NCBI RefSeq assembly: GCF_030730945.1
Contig: NZ_JAVAMS010000002.1
Span: 620,001-684,000 of the forward strand
From: Aurantiacibacter poecillastricola
GTDB lineage: Bacteria; Pseudomonadota; Alphaproteobacteria; Sphingomonadales; Sphingomonadaceae
DNA: 64,000 nucleotides
Reading direction: 5' to 3'
The notes below the pieces were generated by a model. That model was not told where the DNA came from, did no database searches, and saw only the letters and a program-made list of their open reading frames with translations. Shown here one piece after another: positions 42,987 through 50,473 of the stretch (its first letter is position 1; the number at the start of each line of letters is the position of its first letter). Both the position numbers and the translations under genes were made by a program.

Positions 42987-43994
42987 ATGGCGACTAAGGT
43001 TTCGATCAACGGTTTCGGACGCATCGGGCGGCTCGTTGCTCGCGCTCTGCTGGAGCGGGACGATCATGACTTCGAACTCGTGGCGATCAACGACCTCGCT
43101 GATACCGAGTCCAACGCCCTGCTGTTTGGCTTCGACAGCACGCATGGCCGTTTCCCCGGCACGGTGGAAGTGGACGGCACCAATCTCGTCGTGAACGGCA
43201 AGAGCATCGCAGTTACCTCCGAGCGCGATCCCGGCAAGCTGCCGCACAAGGACATGGGCGTCGAGATCGTGCTCGAATGCACGGGCTTTTTCCAGAGCCA
43301 CGACGATGCCAAGCCCCACCTCGATGCAGGGGCCAAGCGGGTCCTGATCTCGGCTCCGGCCAAGGGCGTGTCGGCGACGGTGGTCTACGGCGTGAACCAC
43401 GATGTGCTGACGGCGGACGACGTGATTGTCTCCAACGCCAGCTGCACCACCAACTGCCTGTCGCCGGTGGCCAAGGTGCTGCACGAGACGGTGGGGATCG
43501 AGCGCGGTTTCATGACCACGATCCATTCCTACACCAATGACCAGCGCATGCTCGACCAGATGCACAAGGACATGCGCCGTGCGCGCGGCGGGGCGCAGAA
43601 CATGATTCCCACCACGACCGGCGCCGCGCGCGCCGTGGGCCTGGTGCTGCCGGAACTGGCAGGCAAGCTCGACGGCTCCTCCGTGCGCGTTCCCACGCCC
43701 AATGTCTCGCTGATCGATCTCGTCTTCACGCCGGGCCGCGACACCAGCGCGGAAGAGCTGAACAAGGCGCTGCTGGCTGCCGCCACCGGCCCGATGAAGG
43801 GCGTGCTCGACTATACCGAAAAGCCCCTCGTCTCGCAGGACTTCAACCATCACCCCGCGTCCTCCACCGTGGATTCGCTGGAGACAGCGGTGCTGGAGGG
43901 CAAGCTGGCGCGCGTCGTCAGCTGGTACGACAATGAATGGGGCTTCTCCAACCGCATGATCGACACTGCCGGGGTGATGGCGAAGCTGCTATGA
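42987..43994 (+). CDS. gap: Glyceraldehyde-3-phosphate dehydrogenase, type I
   Basis: A 335-residue NAD-linked GAPDH. The cofactor motif is INGFGRIGRLVARALL, the active-site SNASCTTNCLSPVAKVL contains the catalytic Cys, THSYTNDQ-type residues supply the His, and the C-terminal WYDNEWGFSNRMIDTA is complete. It follows tkt with AGGAG before the ATG. A palindromic sphingomonad-type repeat fills the gap to pgk, which may separate their transcripts or stabilise the gap message. Confidence 0.97.
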   Translation: MATKVSINGFGRIGRLVARALLERDDHDFELVAINDLADTESNALLFGFDSTHGRFPGTVEVDGTNLVVNGKSIAVTSERDPGKLPHKDMGVEIVLECTGFFQSHDDAKPHLDAGAKRVLISAPAKGVSATVVYGVNHDVLTADDVIVSNASCTTNCLSPVAKVLHETVGIERGFMTTIHSYTNDQRMLDQMHKDMRRARGGAQNMIPTTTGAARAVGLVLPELAGKLDGSSVRVPTPNVSLIDLVFTPGRDTSAEELNKALLAAATGPMKGVLDYTEKPLVSQDFNHHPASSTVDSLETAVLEGKLARVVSWYDNEWGFSNRMIDTAGVMAKLL

Positions 43995-43995
43995 T

Positions 43996-44099
43996 CCGAA
44001 CCCGTCCGTGCTGAGCTTGTCGAAGTACTGTCTTGTTCTTCGACAGGCACATCCGCAGCAAAGGAAAAGCAGCCCTTCGACAGGCTCAGGGCGAACGGA
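43996..44099. repeat. Sphingomonad-type palindromic repeat cluster between gap and pgk
   Basis: Three related units of the TGAGC(C/T)TGTCGAAG element are present. GTGCTGAGCTTGTCGAAG (44009-44026) faces CTTCGACAGGCAC (44038-44050), making an eight-base TGTCGAAG/CTTCGACA stem with flanking pairs. CCCTTCGACAGGCTCAGGGC at 44073-44092 continues GAACGG. I know this element as frequent in intergenic DNA of sphingomonads. Confidence 0.8.
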
Positions 44100-44108
44100 G
44101 TTAGACTT

Positions 44109-45311
44109 GTGAGCACCTTCAAGACCCTTGACGACCTTCCGCAAGATCTCTCCGGCCAGCGGGCGCTGGTGCGGGTGGATCTCAACCTGCCGATGGCGGA
44201 AGGCCGGGCCACCGATCTCACTCGCGTGAAGGCTGTTGCGCCCACCATTCTCGAGCTTAGCGGGCGCGGCGCGAAAGTCCTGCTGCTCGCACATTTCGGG
44301 CGTCCCAAGGGTGAGCGGCACTCCACCATGTCGCTCAGCTACGTGCAGGGCGCGGTGGAGGAAGTTCTGGACCGGGAGGTCATGTTCATCTCTGAAGTGC
44401 AGGGACCCGTGGTGGCGCAGTCGGTCGACATCCTGCGCGATGGCGACATCGGTATTCTAGAAAACACGCGCTTCTGGCCGGGCGAGGAAGCCAATGACGC
44501 AGAGTTTGCCAGGGCCATCGCGGCGAATGGCGATTTCTACGTGAACGACGCCTTTTCCGCCGCGCACCGCGCCCATGCAACGACCGAGGGGCTGGCCCAT
44601 GTCCTGCCTGCTTACGCAGGGCGCGCCATGGAAGCGGAGCTAAAGGCGCTCGACGCGGCTCTGGGCAATCCGGCGCCTCCGGTAGCCGCCGTTGTGGGCG
44701 GGGCGAAGGTCTCCACCAAGCTCGCCGTGCTGGAGAATCTCTCACGCCGGGTGCAGCACCTCATCATTGGCGGCGGAATGGCCAACACCTTCCTCGCCGC
44801 CAACGGCGTGGACGTCGGCAAGAGCCTTTGCGAACACGACCTGACAGGCACGGCCCGCACCATCATGGACAAGGCCGACGAGGCAGGATGCACCATCCAC
44901 CTTCCCTATGATGTTGTCGTCGCCAAGGAATTCGCCGCCAATCCGCCGAGCGTGCGCACCTGCAACGTGCACGAAGTGGCCGCGGACGAGATGATCCTCG
45001 ACATCGGCCCGCAAGCGACGGAAGCGCTGGGCGACGTGCTCAAGACCTGCGCCACACTGGTGTGGAACGGGCCGCTGGGCGCGTTCGAAATCCCGCCCTT
45101 CGATACGGCCACCGCGGCGCTCGCCAGGACGGCCGCGGCGCTTACGCAGGACGGCTCGCTCACATCGGTGGCGGGGGGCGGCGATACGGTCGCTGCGCTC
45201 GCGCATGCAGGCGTGACCGACAAGGTCACATACATCTCCACGGCAGGCGGCGCCTTCCTCGAATGGATGGAAGGCAAGGAACTGCCGGGGGTGGCCGCAC
45301 TCTCCGCCTAG
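44109..45311 (+). CDS. pgk: Phosphoglycerate kinase
   Basis: A 400-residue kinase forming ATP from 1,3-bisphosphoglycerate. The N-terminal domain has [37 protein letters not shown] and [19 protein letters not shown]. The C-terminal ATP domain has [44 protein letters not shown] and the GGGDTVAAL loop. The start is GTG at 44109. The next gene begins four bases after its stop. The first 10 residues before the conserved part are as usual. Confidence 0.97.
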   Translation: MSTFKTLDDLPQDLSGQRALVRVDLNLPMAEGRATDLTRVKAVAPTILELSGRGAKVLLLAHFGRPKGERHSTMSLSYVQGAVEEVLDREVMFISEVQGPVVAQSVDILRDGDIGILENTRFWPGEEANDAEFARAIAANGDFYVNDAFSAAHRAHATTEGLAHVLPAYAGRAMEAELKALDAALGNPAPPVAAVVGGAKVSTKLAVLENLSRRVQHLIIGGGMANTFLAANGVDVGKSLCEHDLTGTARTIMDKADEAGCTIHLPYDVVVAKEFAANPPSVRTCNVHEVAADEMILDIGPQATEALGDVLKTCATLVWNGPLGAFEIPPFDTATAALARTAAALTQDGSLTSVAGGGDTVAALAHAGVTDKVTYISTAGGAFLEWMEGKELPGVAALSA

Positions 45312-45315
45312 CGCC

Positions 45316-45957
45316 ATGGCCGAAACCCGCGACCTCTTTGCAACGCCTTTCGTCATAGACCGGCTGCAGAGTGAAGCGGGTCTGGCGATGCTACGGGAAG
45401 CGGTGGAGGCGGAGATGGCGCGCGATGCGCAAGGGGTGTCGATCAGCAATGTCGGTGGCTGGCATTCCAACACCCAGATGCTGGAATGGGGCGGGGAGGC
45501 CGCAAGGGCGCTCGCCTACAAGGCCATGACGATGGCCGATGCGCACACGCTCGATACCAAGTCGCCGCAGGAAAGCCGCTTTGGCTGGATTCCCGAGATG
45601 TGGGCCAATGTCAGCCGCAAGGGCCATTCCAACCAGTACCACACCCATCCGGGCAGCTTCTGGTCGGCAGTGGCCTATCTCGACGACGGCTACGAGGGTG
45701 ACGAGGACACCGAGCTTGGCGGGGAACTGCAACTGCTCGATCCGCGCATGCCCATGAACGCCATGACGGCGCCCGACCTGCGCCGGCTCGGGGCGAATGG
45801 CCGGCACACCCCGCGCGAACCCACGATCCGTCCGCAGACCGGCATGATCGTGATGTTTCCAAGCTGGCTGCAACACGCGGTCCGCGCCTTTCACGGGGAG
45901 GGCAAGCGCATCTCCATCGCCATCAACCTGACCGCGGCTCTGAAGAAGCAGGACTGA
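45316..45957 (+). CDS. Putative 2OG-Fe(II) oxygenase (TIGR02466-type)
   Basis: A 213-residue protein resembling the putative 2-oxoglutarate/iron oxygenases of the TIGR02466 group. The double-stranded beta-helix core runs from about residue 85. Likely iron ligands are a His in SNQYHTHPGSFWSAVAYLDDG and the distal His in FPSWLQHAVRAFHGEGKRISIAINL, whose Arg would bind 2-oxoglutarate. Substrate is unknown; the group includes enzymes near phytanoyl or prolyl hydroxylases. It sits four bases after pgk and ahead of fba, so it appears to be transcribed with glycolysis genes. Confidence 0.75.
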   Translation: MAETRDLFATPFVIDRLQSEAGLAMLREAVEAEMARDAQGVSISNVGGWHSNTQMLEWGGEAARALAYKAMTMADAHTLDTKSPQESRFGWIPEMWANVSRKGHSNQYHTHPGSFWSAVAYLDDGYEGDEDTELGGELQLLDPRMPMNAMTAPDLRRLGANGRHTPREPTIRPQTGMIVMFPSWLQHAVRAFHGEGKRISIAINLTAALKKQD

Positions 45958-46116
45958 CCGGGAGGGTATTTCCCGCTTTCCTACAGCCCCACATTCGTGC
46001 TGGCGGGCTGCGCCCTCGGGGCTTTCGTACACGGATGTACTTCATCAACTTGCCTTGCTCCGCACCGCAGCATAGGGACGCGGCACAGATTTTCACCGGA
46101 GTTGAGGAGCTTCCGA

Positions 46117-47004
46117 ATGAACAAGCAGGAAATGACCGCAAAGATCGCCGAAGGTAACGGCTTCATCGCCGCGCTGGACCAGTCGGGCGGCTCCACGCCC
46201 AAGGCGCTGCGCGGCTACGGCGTCGACGATAGCGAGTGGAACGGCGAGGACGAGATGTTCGCCAGGATCCACGAAATGCGCGCCCGCGTGATCACCTCAC
46301 CCAGCTTTGCCAAGGGCAAGGTCATCGGCGCGATCCTGTTCGAGAAGACGATGGACGGCGAAGTCGAAGGCAAGCCCACTGCGGAGGCGCTGAAGGATCG
46401 CGGGGTGGTGCCCTTCATCAAGATCGACCAGGGCCTTGCTGACGAGGAGAACGGGGTGCAGTTGATGAAGCCGCTCACCAGGCTCGATGCGCTGCTGGAA
46501 AAGTCGGTGAAGCACGGCATGTTCGGCACCAAGGAGCGCTCGGTCATCAAGTCGGCCAACCAGCAGGGTATCGCAGCGATCGTCGCGCAGCAGTTCGAAG
46601 TCGGTAACCGGGTGATCGATGTAGGCCTCATGCCCATTCTCGAGCCGGAATACGACATCAAGGCCGCCGACCGCGCCGAGGGCGAGGAGATGCTGAAGAC
46701 CGAGATCCTGAAGAACCTCGATGCGCTTGCCGACGACCGCCAGGTCATGCTGAAACTCTCGATCCCGGTGAAGGCCAATCTCTACCGCGAGCTCATCGAG
46801 CATCCCAGGGTTCTCGCCGTGGTGGCCCTTTCCGGCGGCTACACTACGGAGGAAGCCTGTGCCGAGCTGGCCAAGAACAAGGGCATGATCGCCAGCTTCA
46901 GCCGCGCCATGCTGCAGGACCTGCGCGCCGACCAGAGCGACGAGGAGTTCGACGCGGCGCTGGGCAAGGCCATCAATTCGATCTGCGCGGCCTCGGTCGC
47001 CTGA
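46117..47004 (+). CDS. fda: Fructose-bisphosphate aldolase, class I
   Basis: A 295-residue Schiff-base aldolase cleaving fructose-1,6-bisphosphate. It contains GFIAALDQSGGSTPKAL, ILFEKTMDGEVEGKP, VVPFIKIDQGLADEENGV, FGTKERSVIKSANQQGI, LEPEYDIKAADR and VMLKLSIPVKANLY, with the lysine of this last block as probable Schiff-base residue. This is the short bacterial class I form, not the zinc class II enzyme. The ATG at 46117 follows GAGGAG; open frame upstream was rejected. The 159-base gap after the oxygenase gene could hold a promoter. Confidence 0.93.
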   Translation: MNKQEMTAKIAEGNGFIAALDQSGGSTPKALRGYGVDDSEWNGEDEMFARIHEMRARVITSPSFAKGKVIGAILFEKTMDGEVEGKPTAEALKDRGVVPFIKIDQGLADEENGVQLMKPLTRLDALLEKSVKHGMFGTKERSVIKSANQQGIAAIVAQQFEVGNRVIDVGLMPILEPEYDIKAADRAEGEEMLKTEILKNLDALADDRQVMLKLSIPVKANLYRELIEHPRVLAVVALSGGYTTEEACAELAKNKGMIASFSRAMLQDLRADQSDEEFDAALGKAINSICAASVA

Positions 47005-47011
47005 TCTGCCG

Positions 47012-47644
47012 ATGAGCGATGCCTGCCAGCTTTATCTGATCTCCCCGCTCGATGTGAGCGGGGAGTTTCCCCGGCGGCTCGACCGAGCGCTGGCGGCCGG
47101 AGAGGGCTTCTGCACCGCCTTCCAGTTCCGGGTTAAGGACGTCGACCAGCACGAGGCTGCGCGGCTGGCAGCGCCCTTGCAGGAGATATGCGCTTCCCGC
47201 GACGTTGCATTCATCGTCAACGATTCGGTCGCGCTCGCCAGGCGGCTCAAGGCCGACGGAGTGCATCTGGGGCAGGCGGATGGTGACATGCGCGCGGCGC
47301 GCGAAGAACTGGGCCGCGAGATGCAGATCGGGGTCACTTGCCACGCCAGTCGCCACATGGCGATGGAGGCCGGAGAAGGCGGCGCGGATTATGTCGCATT
47401 CGGCAGTTTCTTCCCCAGCGAAACCAAGGCGAGCGAGCATCGCCCGGACCTTGAACTGCTCGAATGGTGGAGCACGCTGTTCGAAATTCCCTGCGTGGCG
47501 ATCGGCGGAATCACGCCAACCAATGGCAGGCCGTTGGTTGAGGCCGGCGCGGACTTCCTCGCCGTTTGCGGAGCCGTCTGGAACGGTGACGAGGTCGCTG
47601 CGGTAAAGGCATTCGGCGACATTTTGGCGAAGCCCCGGGACTAG
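47012..47644 (+). CDS. thiE: Thiamine phosphate synthase
   Basis: A 210-residue TIM-barrel enzyme joining the thiazole and pyrimidine moieties of thiamine. It begins with a YLISPLDVSGEF strand, then FQFRVKDVDQHEA (pyrophosphate Arg/Lys), FIVNDSVALARRLKADGVHLGQAD, DYVAFGSFFPSETK and the C-terminal AIGGITPTNGRPLVEAGADFLAV. It starts seven bases after fda. Placement beside tkt and other TPP users fits cofactor supply, although no other thi gene is here. Confidence 0.9.
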   Translation: MSDACQLYLISPLDVSGEFPRRLDRALAAGEGFCTAFQFRVKDVDQHEAARLAAPLQEICASRDVAFIVNDSVALARRLKADGVHLGQADGDMRAAREELGREMQIGVTCHASRHMAMEAGEGGADYVAFGSFFPSETKASEHRPDLELLEWWSTLFEIPCVAIGGITPTNGRPLVEAGADFLAVCGAVWNGDEVAAVKAFGDILAKPRD

Positions 47645-47658
47645 GGTATCATCGGCGC

Positions 47659-48333
47659 ATGGCATCCCCATTCGTAGAAAAACTGCAGGTCGCCGCGGTA
47701 ACGGCAACGCTGGTATCCGCAGCGTGGATCGTTGCCGGCGCCTTCCTGCTCGACCGGGAGGAAACGGCCGAGATCGAGCGAGAGATCGCTACCAGGCAAA
47801 CGCCTGCCCCGACGGCAGAGGTACCGCTCGAGGCCGGTGCCGAGACACCCGACGATCGCGAAACCGTCTCCCGGCCCGACGCAGGGCAAACCTCCAACCT
47901 GGTAATTCCCGTGCTGGGTGTTGCAGCGAATGACCTTGTCGACACCTTCAGGGACGAACGCGGCGGCGGAGAGCGCCTGCACCAGGCGCTCGACATCATG
48001 GCAGAGGCAGGCACCAGCGTCATCGCCGCAGCGCCGGGCAAGGTCGAGCGGCTGTTCCGCTCCGATGCGGGCGGGAACACGATCTATGTGCGCTCGGAAG
48101 ATGGCGAGACAATCTATTACTACGCCCACCTCGACGACTACGCGCCCGGCCTCAACGAAGGCCAGCAGGTACGGCGCGCGCAGAGGCTGGGAACGGTCGG
48201 GTCAACCGGCAATGCGGAGCCCGATGCTCCGCACCTGCATTTCGAAGTAATGAGAACTACCCCCAGCGCCGAGTGGTGGGAGCCGGCAACCTCCGTCAAT
48301 CCCTATCCGCTGCTGGTGCGGGTAGAAGGCTGA
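47659..48333 (+). CDS. M23-family (LytM-like) metallopeptidase, membrane anchored
   Basis: A 224-residue protein with an N-terminal helix (about residues 12-31) and a short disordered linker, so the catalytic domain is periplasmic. The LytM domain has the zinc motif HxxxD as HQALD, the GNTIYVRSEDGETIYYYAHLD block and the HLHF motif in APHLHFEVMR. All core ligands seem present, so it may cut peptidoglycan crosslinks rather than being a degenerate activator. It starts 14 bases after thiE and converges with a small secreted protein gene three bases away. Confidence 0.87.
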   Translation: MASPFVEKLQVAAVTATLVSAAWIVAGAFLLDREETAEIEREIATRQTPAPTAEVPLEAGAETPDDRETVSRPDAGQTSNLVIPVLGVAANDLVDTFRDERGGGERLHQALDIMAEAGTSVIAAAPGKVERLFRSDAGGNTIYVRSEDGETIYYYAHLDDYAPGLNEGQQVRRAQRLGTVGSTGNAEPDAPHLHFEVMRTTPSAEWWEPATSVNPYPLLVRVEG

Positions 48334-48336
48334 ACC

Positions 48337-48711
48337 TCAGCGGCCCTGGCGTATGCAGCGCAGCCGGCTTGGCTGACCGTCTACGATCTTGCGCAGGAAG
48401 CGCCGTCCGACGATCTGGTACTCGTCGCCATTGCGCGGACCGCTGGTCATGATCAGCCGGTTCCCGCGGCGCAGATACGTGCCGCCGCCTTGCGGAGAGG
48501 TATAGCGAGAGGCGCTCTCGATGCTGAAGCCGGCACCGTCCTGCACGATGCCGACATCGCCCCCTGCGTCGCCGGGCAGTTCGCAGACATACCGGCCCCT
48601 TTCGACGGTACCGATTTCGCTCTGCGCCAGGGCCGGCGTAGCCAGCAATGCCCCGACAAGCGCGGAAGGGAGAAGGCGGGAATGCAGGAGCCTGATCATG
48701 AGCGGGCCCAT
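48337..48711 (-). CDS. Small secreted protein of unknown function
   Basis: A 124-residue protein with a signal peptide (MIRLLHSRLLPSALVGALLA, ending ALAQ). The mature part is basic and beta-rich with Gly/Arg: GRYVCELPGDAGGDVGIVQD, TYLRRGNRLIMTSGPRNGDEYQIVGRRFL and a terminal RLRCIRQGR. The two cysteines could pair. ATGs at 48711 and 48699 are both possible; the second begins the signal directly. I do not recognise a family. It is convergent with the M23 peptidase and divergent from efp. Confidence 0.68.
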   Translation of the reverse strand: MGPLMIRLLHSRLLPSALVGALLATPALAQSEIGTVERGRYVCELPGDAGGDVGIVQDGAGFSIESASRYTSPQGGGTYLRRGNRLIMTSGPRNGDEYQIVGRRFLRKIVDGQPSRLRCIRQGR

Positions 48712-48831
48712 AGCACCGCCGGCTTAGCCCGTCATGAACATTGCCTGTGCCTTTCCACACAGCTTGCCGAGCCGCGCCCCCTCGGGTAGGGCGCGCACAA
48801 ATCTCTTCCAAACCTCTCAGGGCAAGCAGTC

Positions 48832-49395
48832 ATGAAAATCAGCGGCGTGGACATTCGTCCCGGCAATATCATCGAATATGAAGGCGGAATCTGGAAAGTC
48901 GCCAAGATCCAGCATACGCAGCCCGGCAAGGGCGGCGCCTACATGCAGGTCGAGATGAAGAACCTGATGGATGGCCGCAAGACCAATGTACGCTTCCGCA
49001 GCGCCGACACGGTGGAGAAGGTGCGCCTGGATACGCAGGAATACCAGTTCCTCTACGAGGACGGCGACATGCTGGTGTTCATGGACACCAACACCTACGA
49101 ACAGATTACGCTTCCCAGCGACCTTCTCGGCGATGCTCGCCCGTTCCTGCAGGACGGAATGCAAGTGCAGCTCGAACTGTGGGAAGAAAGGCCCATCAGC
49201 GTGCAGCTCCCCAACCAGATCGAGGCCGAGATCGTCGAGGCCGATGCCGTGGTGAAAGGCCAGACGGCGTCATCCAGCTACAAGCCCGCCGTGCTCGACA
49301 ACGGCGTTCGCATCATGGTGCCGCCGCATATCGAAAGCGGCACGCGTATCGTGGTCGACGTTTACGAGCAGTCCTATGTCGGGAAGGCTGGCTGA
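48832..49395 (+). CDS. efp: Elongation factor P
   Basis: A 187-residue three-domain factor that relieves ribosome stalling on polyproline. Domain I has [15 protein letters not shown] and the tip loop QPGKGGAY, where Lys33 is the residue modified in many bacteria. Domains II-III include DRFR-type [14 protein letters not shown] and [10 protein letters not shown], ending with [18 protein letters not shown]. The lysine type suggests beta-lysylation or an unmodified form; no modification gene is nearby. It is followed six bases later by suhB. Confidence 0.96.
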   Translation: MKISGVDIRPGNIIEYEGGIWKVAKIQHTQPGKGGAYMQVEMKNLMDGRKTNVRFRSADTVEKVRLDTQEYQFLYEDGDMLVFMDTNTYEQITLPSDLLGDARPFLQDGMQVQLELWEERPISVQLPNQIEAEIVEADAVVKGQTASSSYKPAVLDNGVRIMVPPHIESGTRIVVDVYEQSYVGKAG

Positions 49396-49401
49396 CCTCT
49401 C

Positions 49402-50220
49402 ATGGCTGCGATTTCAGGTCTTATCCGCGTAATGGAAAAGGCCGCCCGCAAGGCGGGTGGCCGGTTGCGCCGCGACTTCGGTGAAGTCGAGCATCTGCAG
49501 GTCAGCCGCAAGGGTCCCTCCGATTTCGTCTCCAAGGCGGATCAGGCGGCCGAGCGCATCCTGTGGGACGAGCTCAAGGTGGCCCGCCCGGGCTGGGGCT
49601 TCCTGATGGAAGAAGCTGGCGAGATCGAGGGCGACGAGGGGCAGCCGCGCTTCATCATCGATCCCCTCGACGGCACCAGCAACTTCCTCCACGGGATCCC
49701 GCATTTCGCCATCTCGATCGCCGTGCAGGAGCGCAAGCTGGGCAGCGACGACTGGGGCGACGTTGTGGCCGGCATGGTCTACCAGCCGATCACCGACGAG
49801 ACGTTCTGGGCAGAGAAATCGCGCGGTGCCTGGCTGCATGACGGGCGCCTGCGCGTTTCGGGCCGCCGCCAGCTTTCCGAAGCCCTCATCGCGACAGGTA
49901 CGCCCTATCAGGGACACGGCGACTTTGCCGAATGGACCCGCATTTTCGGTGCGCTCGGCCCCAGTGTCGCGGGCATCCGCCGTTTCGGCGCTGCTTCGCT
50001 CGATCTCGCCTGGGTGGCGGCGGGCCGGTATGACGGTTTCTGGGAAAGCGACCTGTCGCCGTGGGATACCGCCGCAGGCTGCCTGCTGGTGCGCGAGGCG
50101 GGAGGCTTCGTCTCCGACTATCGCGGACGTTCGCAGCAGATCTGCGACAAGCAGGTAATCGCGGGCAACGATCAAATGCACTCGCGCCTGCACAAGCAGA
50201 TTGTCACCGCGCTCAAGTAG
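49402..50220 (+). CDS. suhB: Inositol-1-monophosphatase family protein
   Basis: A 272-residue magnesium-dependent phosphatase of the SuhB/IMPase family. Metal ligands appear in MEEAGE, the signature IDPLDGTSNFLHGIPHFAISIA and WDTAAGCLLVREAGG. SuhB also acts in rRNA antitermination and RNase control in some bacteria. The last codons, encoding ALK and the TAG stop, lie inside a copy of the 27-base dispersed repeat that continues past the gene. It follows efp closely and precedes tRNA-Leu. Confidence 0.93.
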   Translation: MAAISGLIRVMEKAARKAGGRLRRDFGEVEHLQVSRKGPSDFVSKADQAAERILWDELKVARPGWGFLMEEAGEIEGDEGQPRFIIDPLDGTSNFLHGIPHFAISIAVQERKLGSDDWGDVVAGMVYQPITDETFWAEKSRGAWLHDGRLRVSGRRQLSEALIATGTPYQGHGDFAEWTRIFGALGPSVAGIRRFGAASLDLAWVAAGRYDGFWESDLSPWDTAAGCLLVREAGGFVSDYRGRSQQICDKQVIAGNDQMHSRLHKQIVTALK

Positions 50221-50235
50221 CGAAGCGGTTGCGCG
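50209..50235. repeat. Dispersed 27-base repeat, copy 2
   Basis: GCGCTCAAGTAGCGAAGCGG followed by TTGCGCG, one base different from copy 1. It overlaps the final three codons and the stop of suhB, so the repeat provides that stop codon (TAG 50218-50220). Confidence 0.8.
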
Positions 50236-50244
50236 GAAGGAAAC

Positions 50245-50270
50245 CGCTCAAGTAGCGAAGCGGTAGCGCG
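50245..50270. repeat. Dispersed 27-base repeat, copy 3
   Basis: CGCTCAAGTAGCGAAGCGGT followed by AGCGCG, nine bases after copy 2 and in the same orientation. The spacer GAAGGAAAC resembles the GATGGAAAAC that follows copy 1, so the repeating unit is probably longer, around 36 bases. Confidence 0.8.
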
Positions 50271-50326
50271 ATCTTGCATTGCCGCAGCGCTCAACTATCG
50301 CTAAGCGACCCCTCCTGCCTGGCCAG

Positions 50327-50412
50327 GCCTCTGTGGCGGAATTGGTAGACGCGCTCGACTCAAAATCGAGTTTCTTTACGAAGTGCCGGTTCGAGTCCGG
50401 CCAGAGGTACCA
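50327..50412 (+). tRNA. tRNA-Leu (CAA)
   Basis: An 86-base class II tRNA. The acceptor GCCTCTG pairs with CAGAGGT (terminal G-T), discriminator A and CCA are encoded, the anticodon stem CTCGA/TCGAG holds loop CTCAAAA giving CAA, a long variable arm TTTCTTTACGAAGT follows, and the T loop is TTCGAGT. It decodes UUG. Confidence 0.96.
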
Positions 50413-50473
50413 GGCAGTAGCGGGTGCGGGGCGCCAAACCGCGAGAGGGATTGGCGAAATTGCTTGATCTTGC

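Noticed and set aside
41388..43853. Very long open frame on the minus strand opposite tkt and gap
   Set aside because: It lies antisense to two clear, complete enzymes. Its translation is His/Arg/Gly-rich with no domain, the usual mirror effect of high-GC codon bias.
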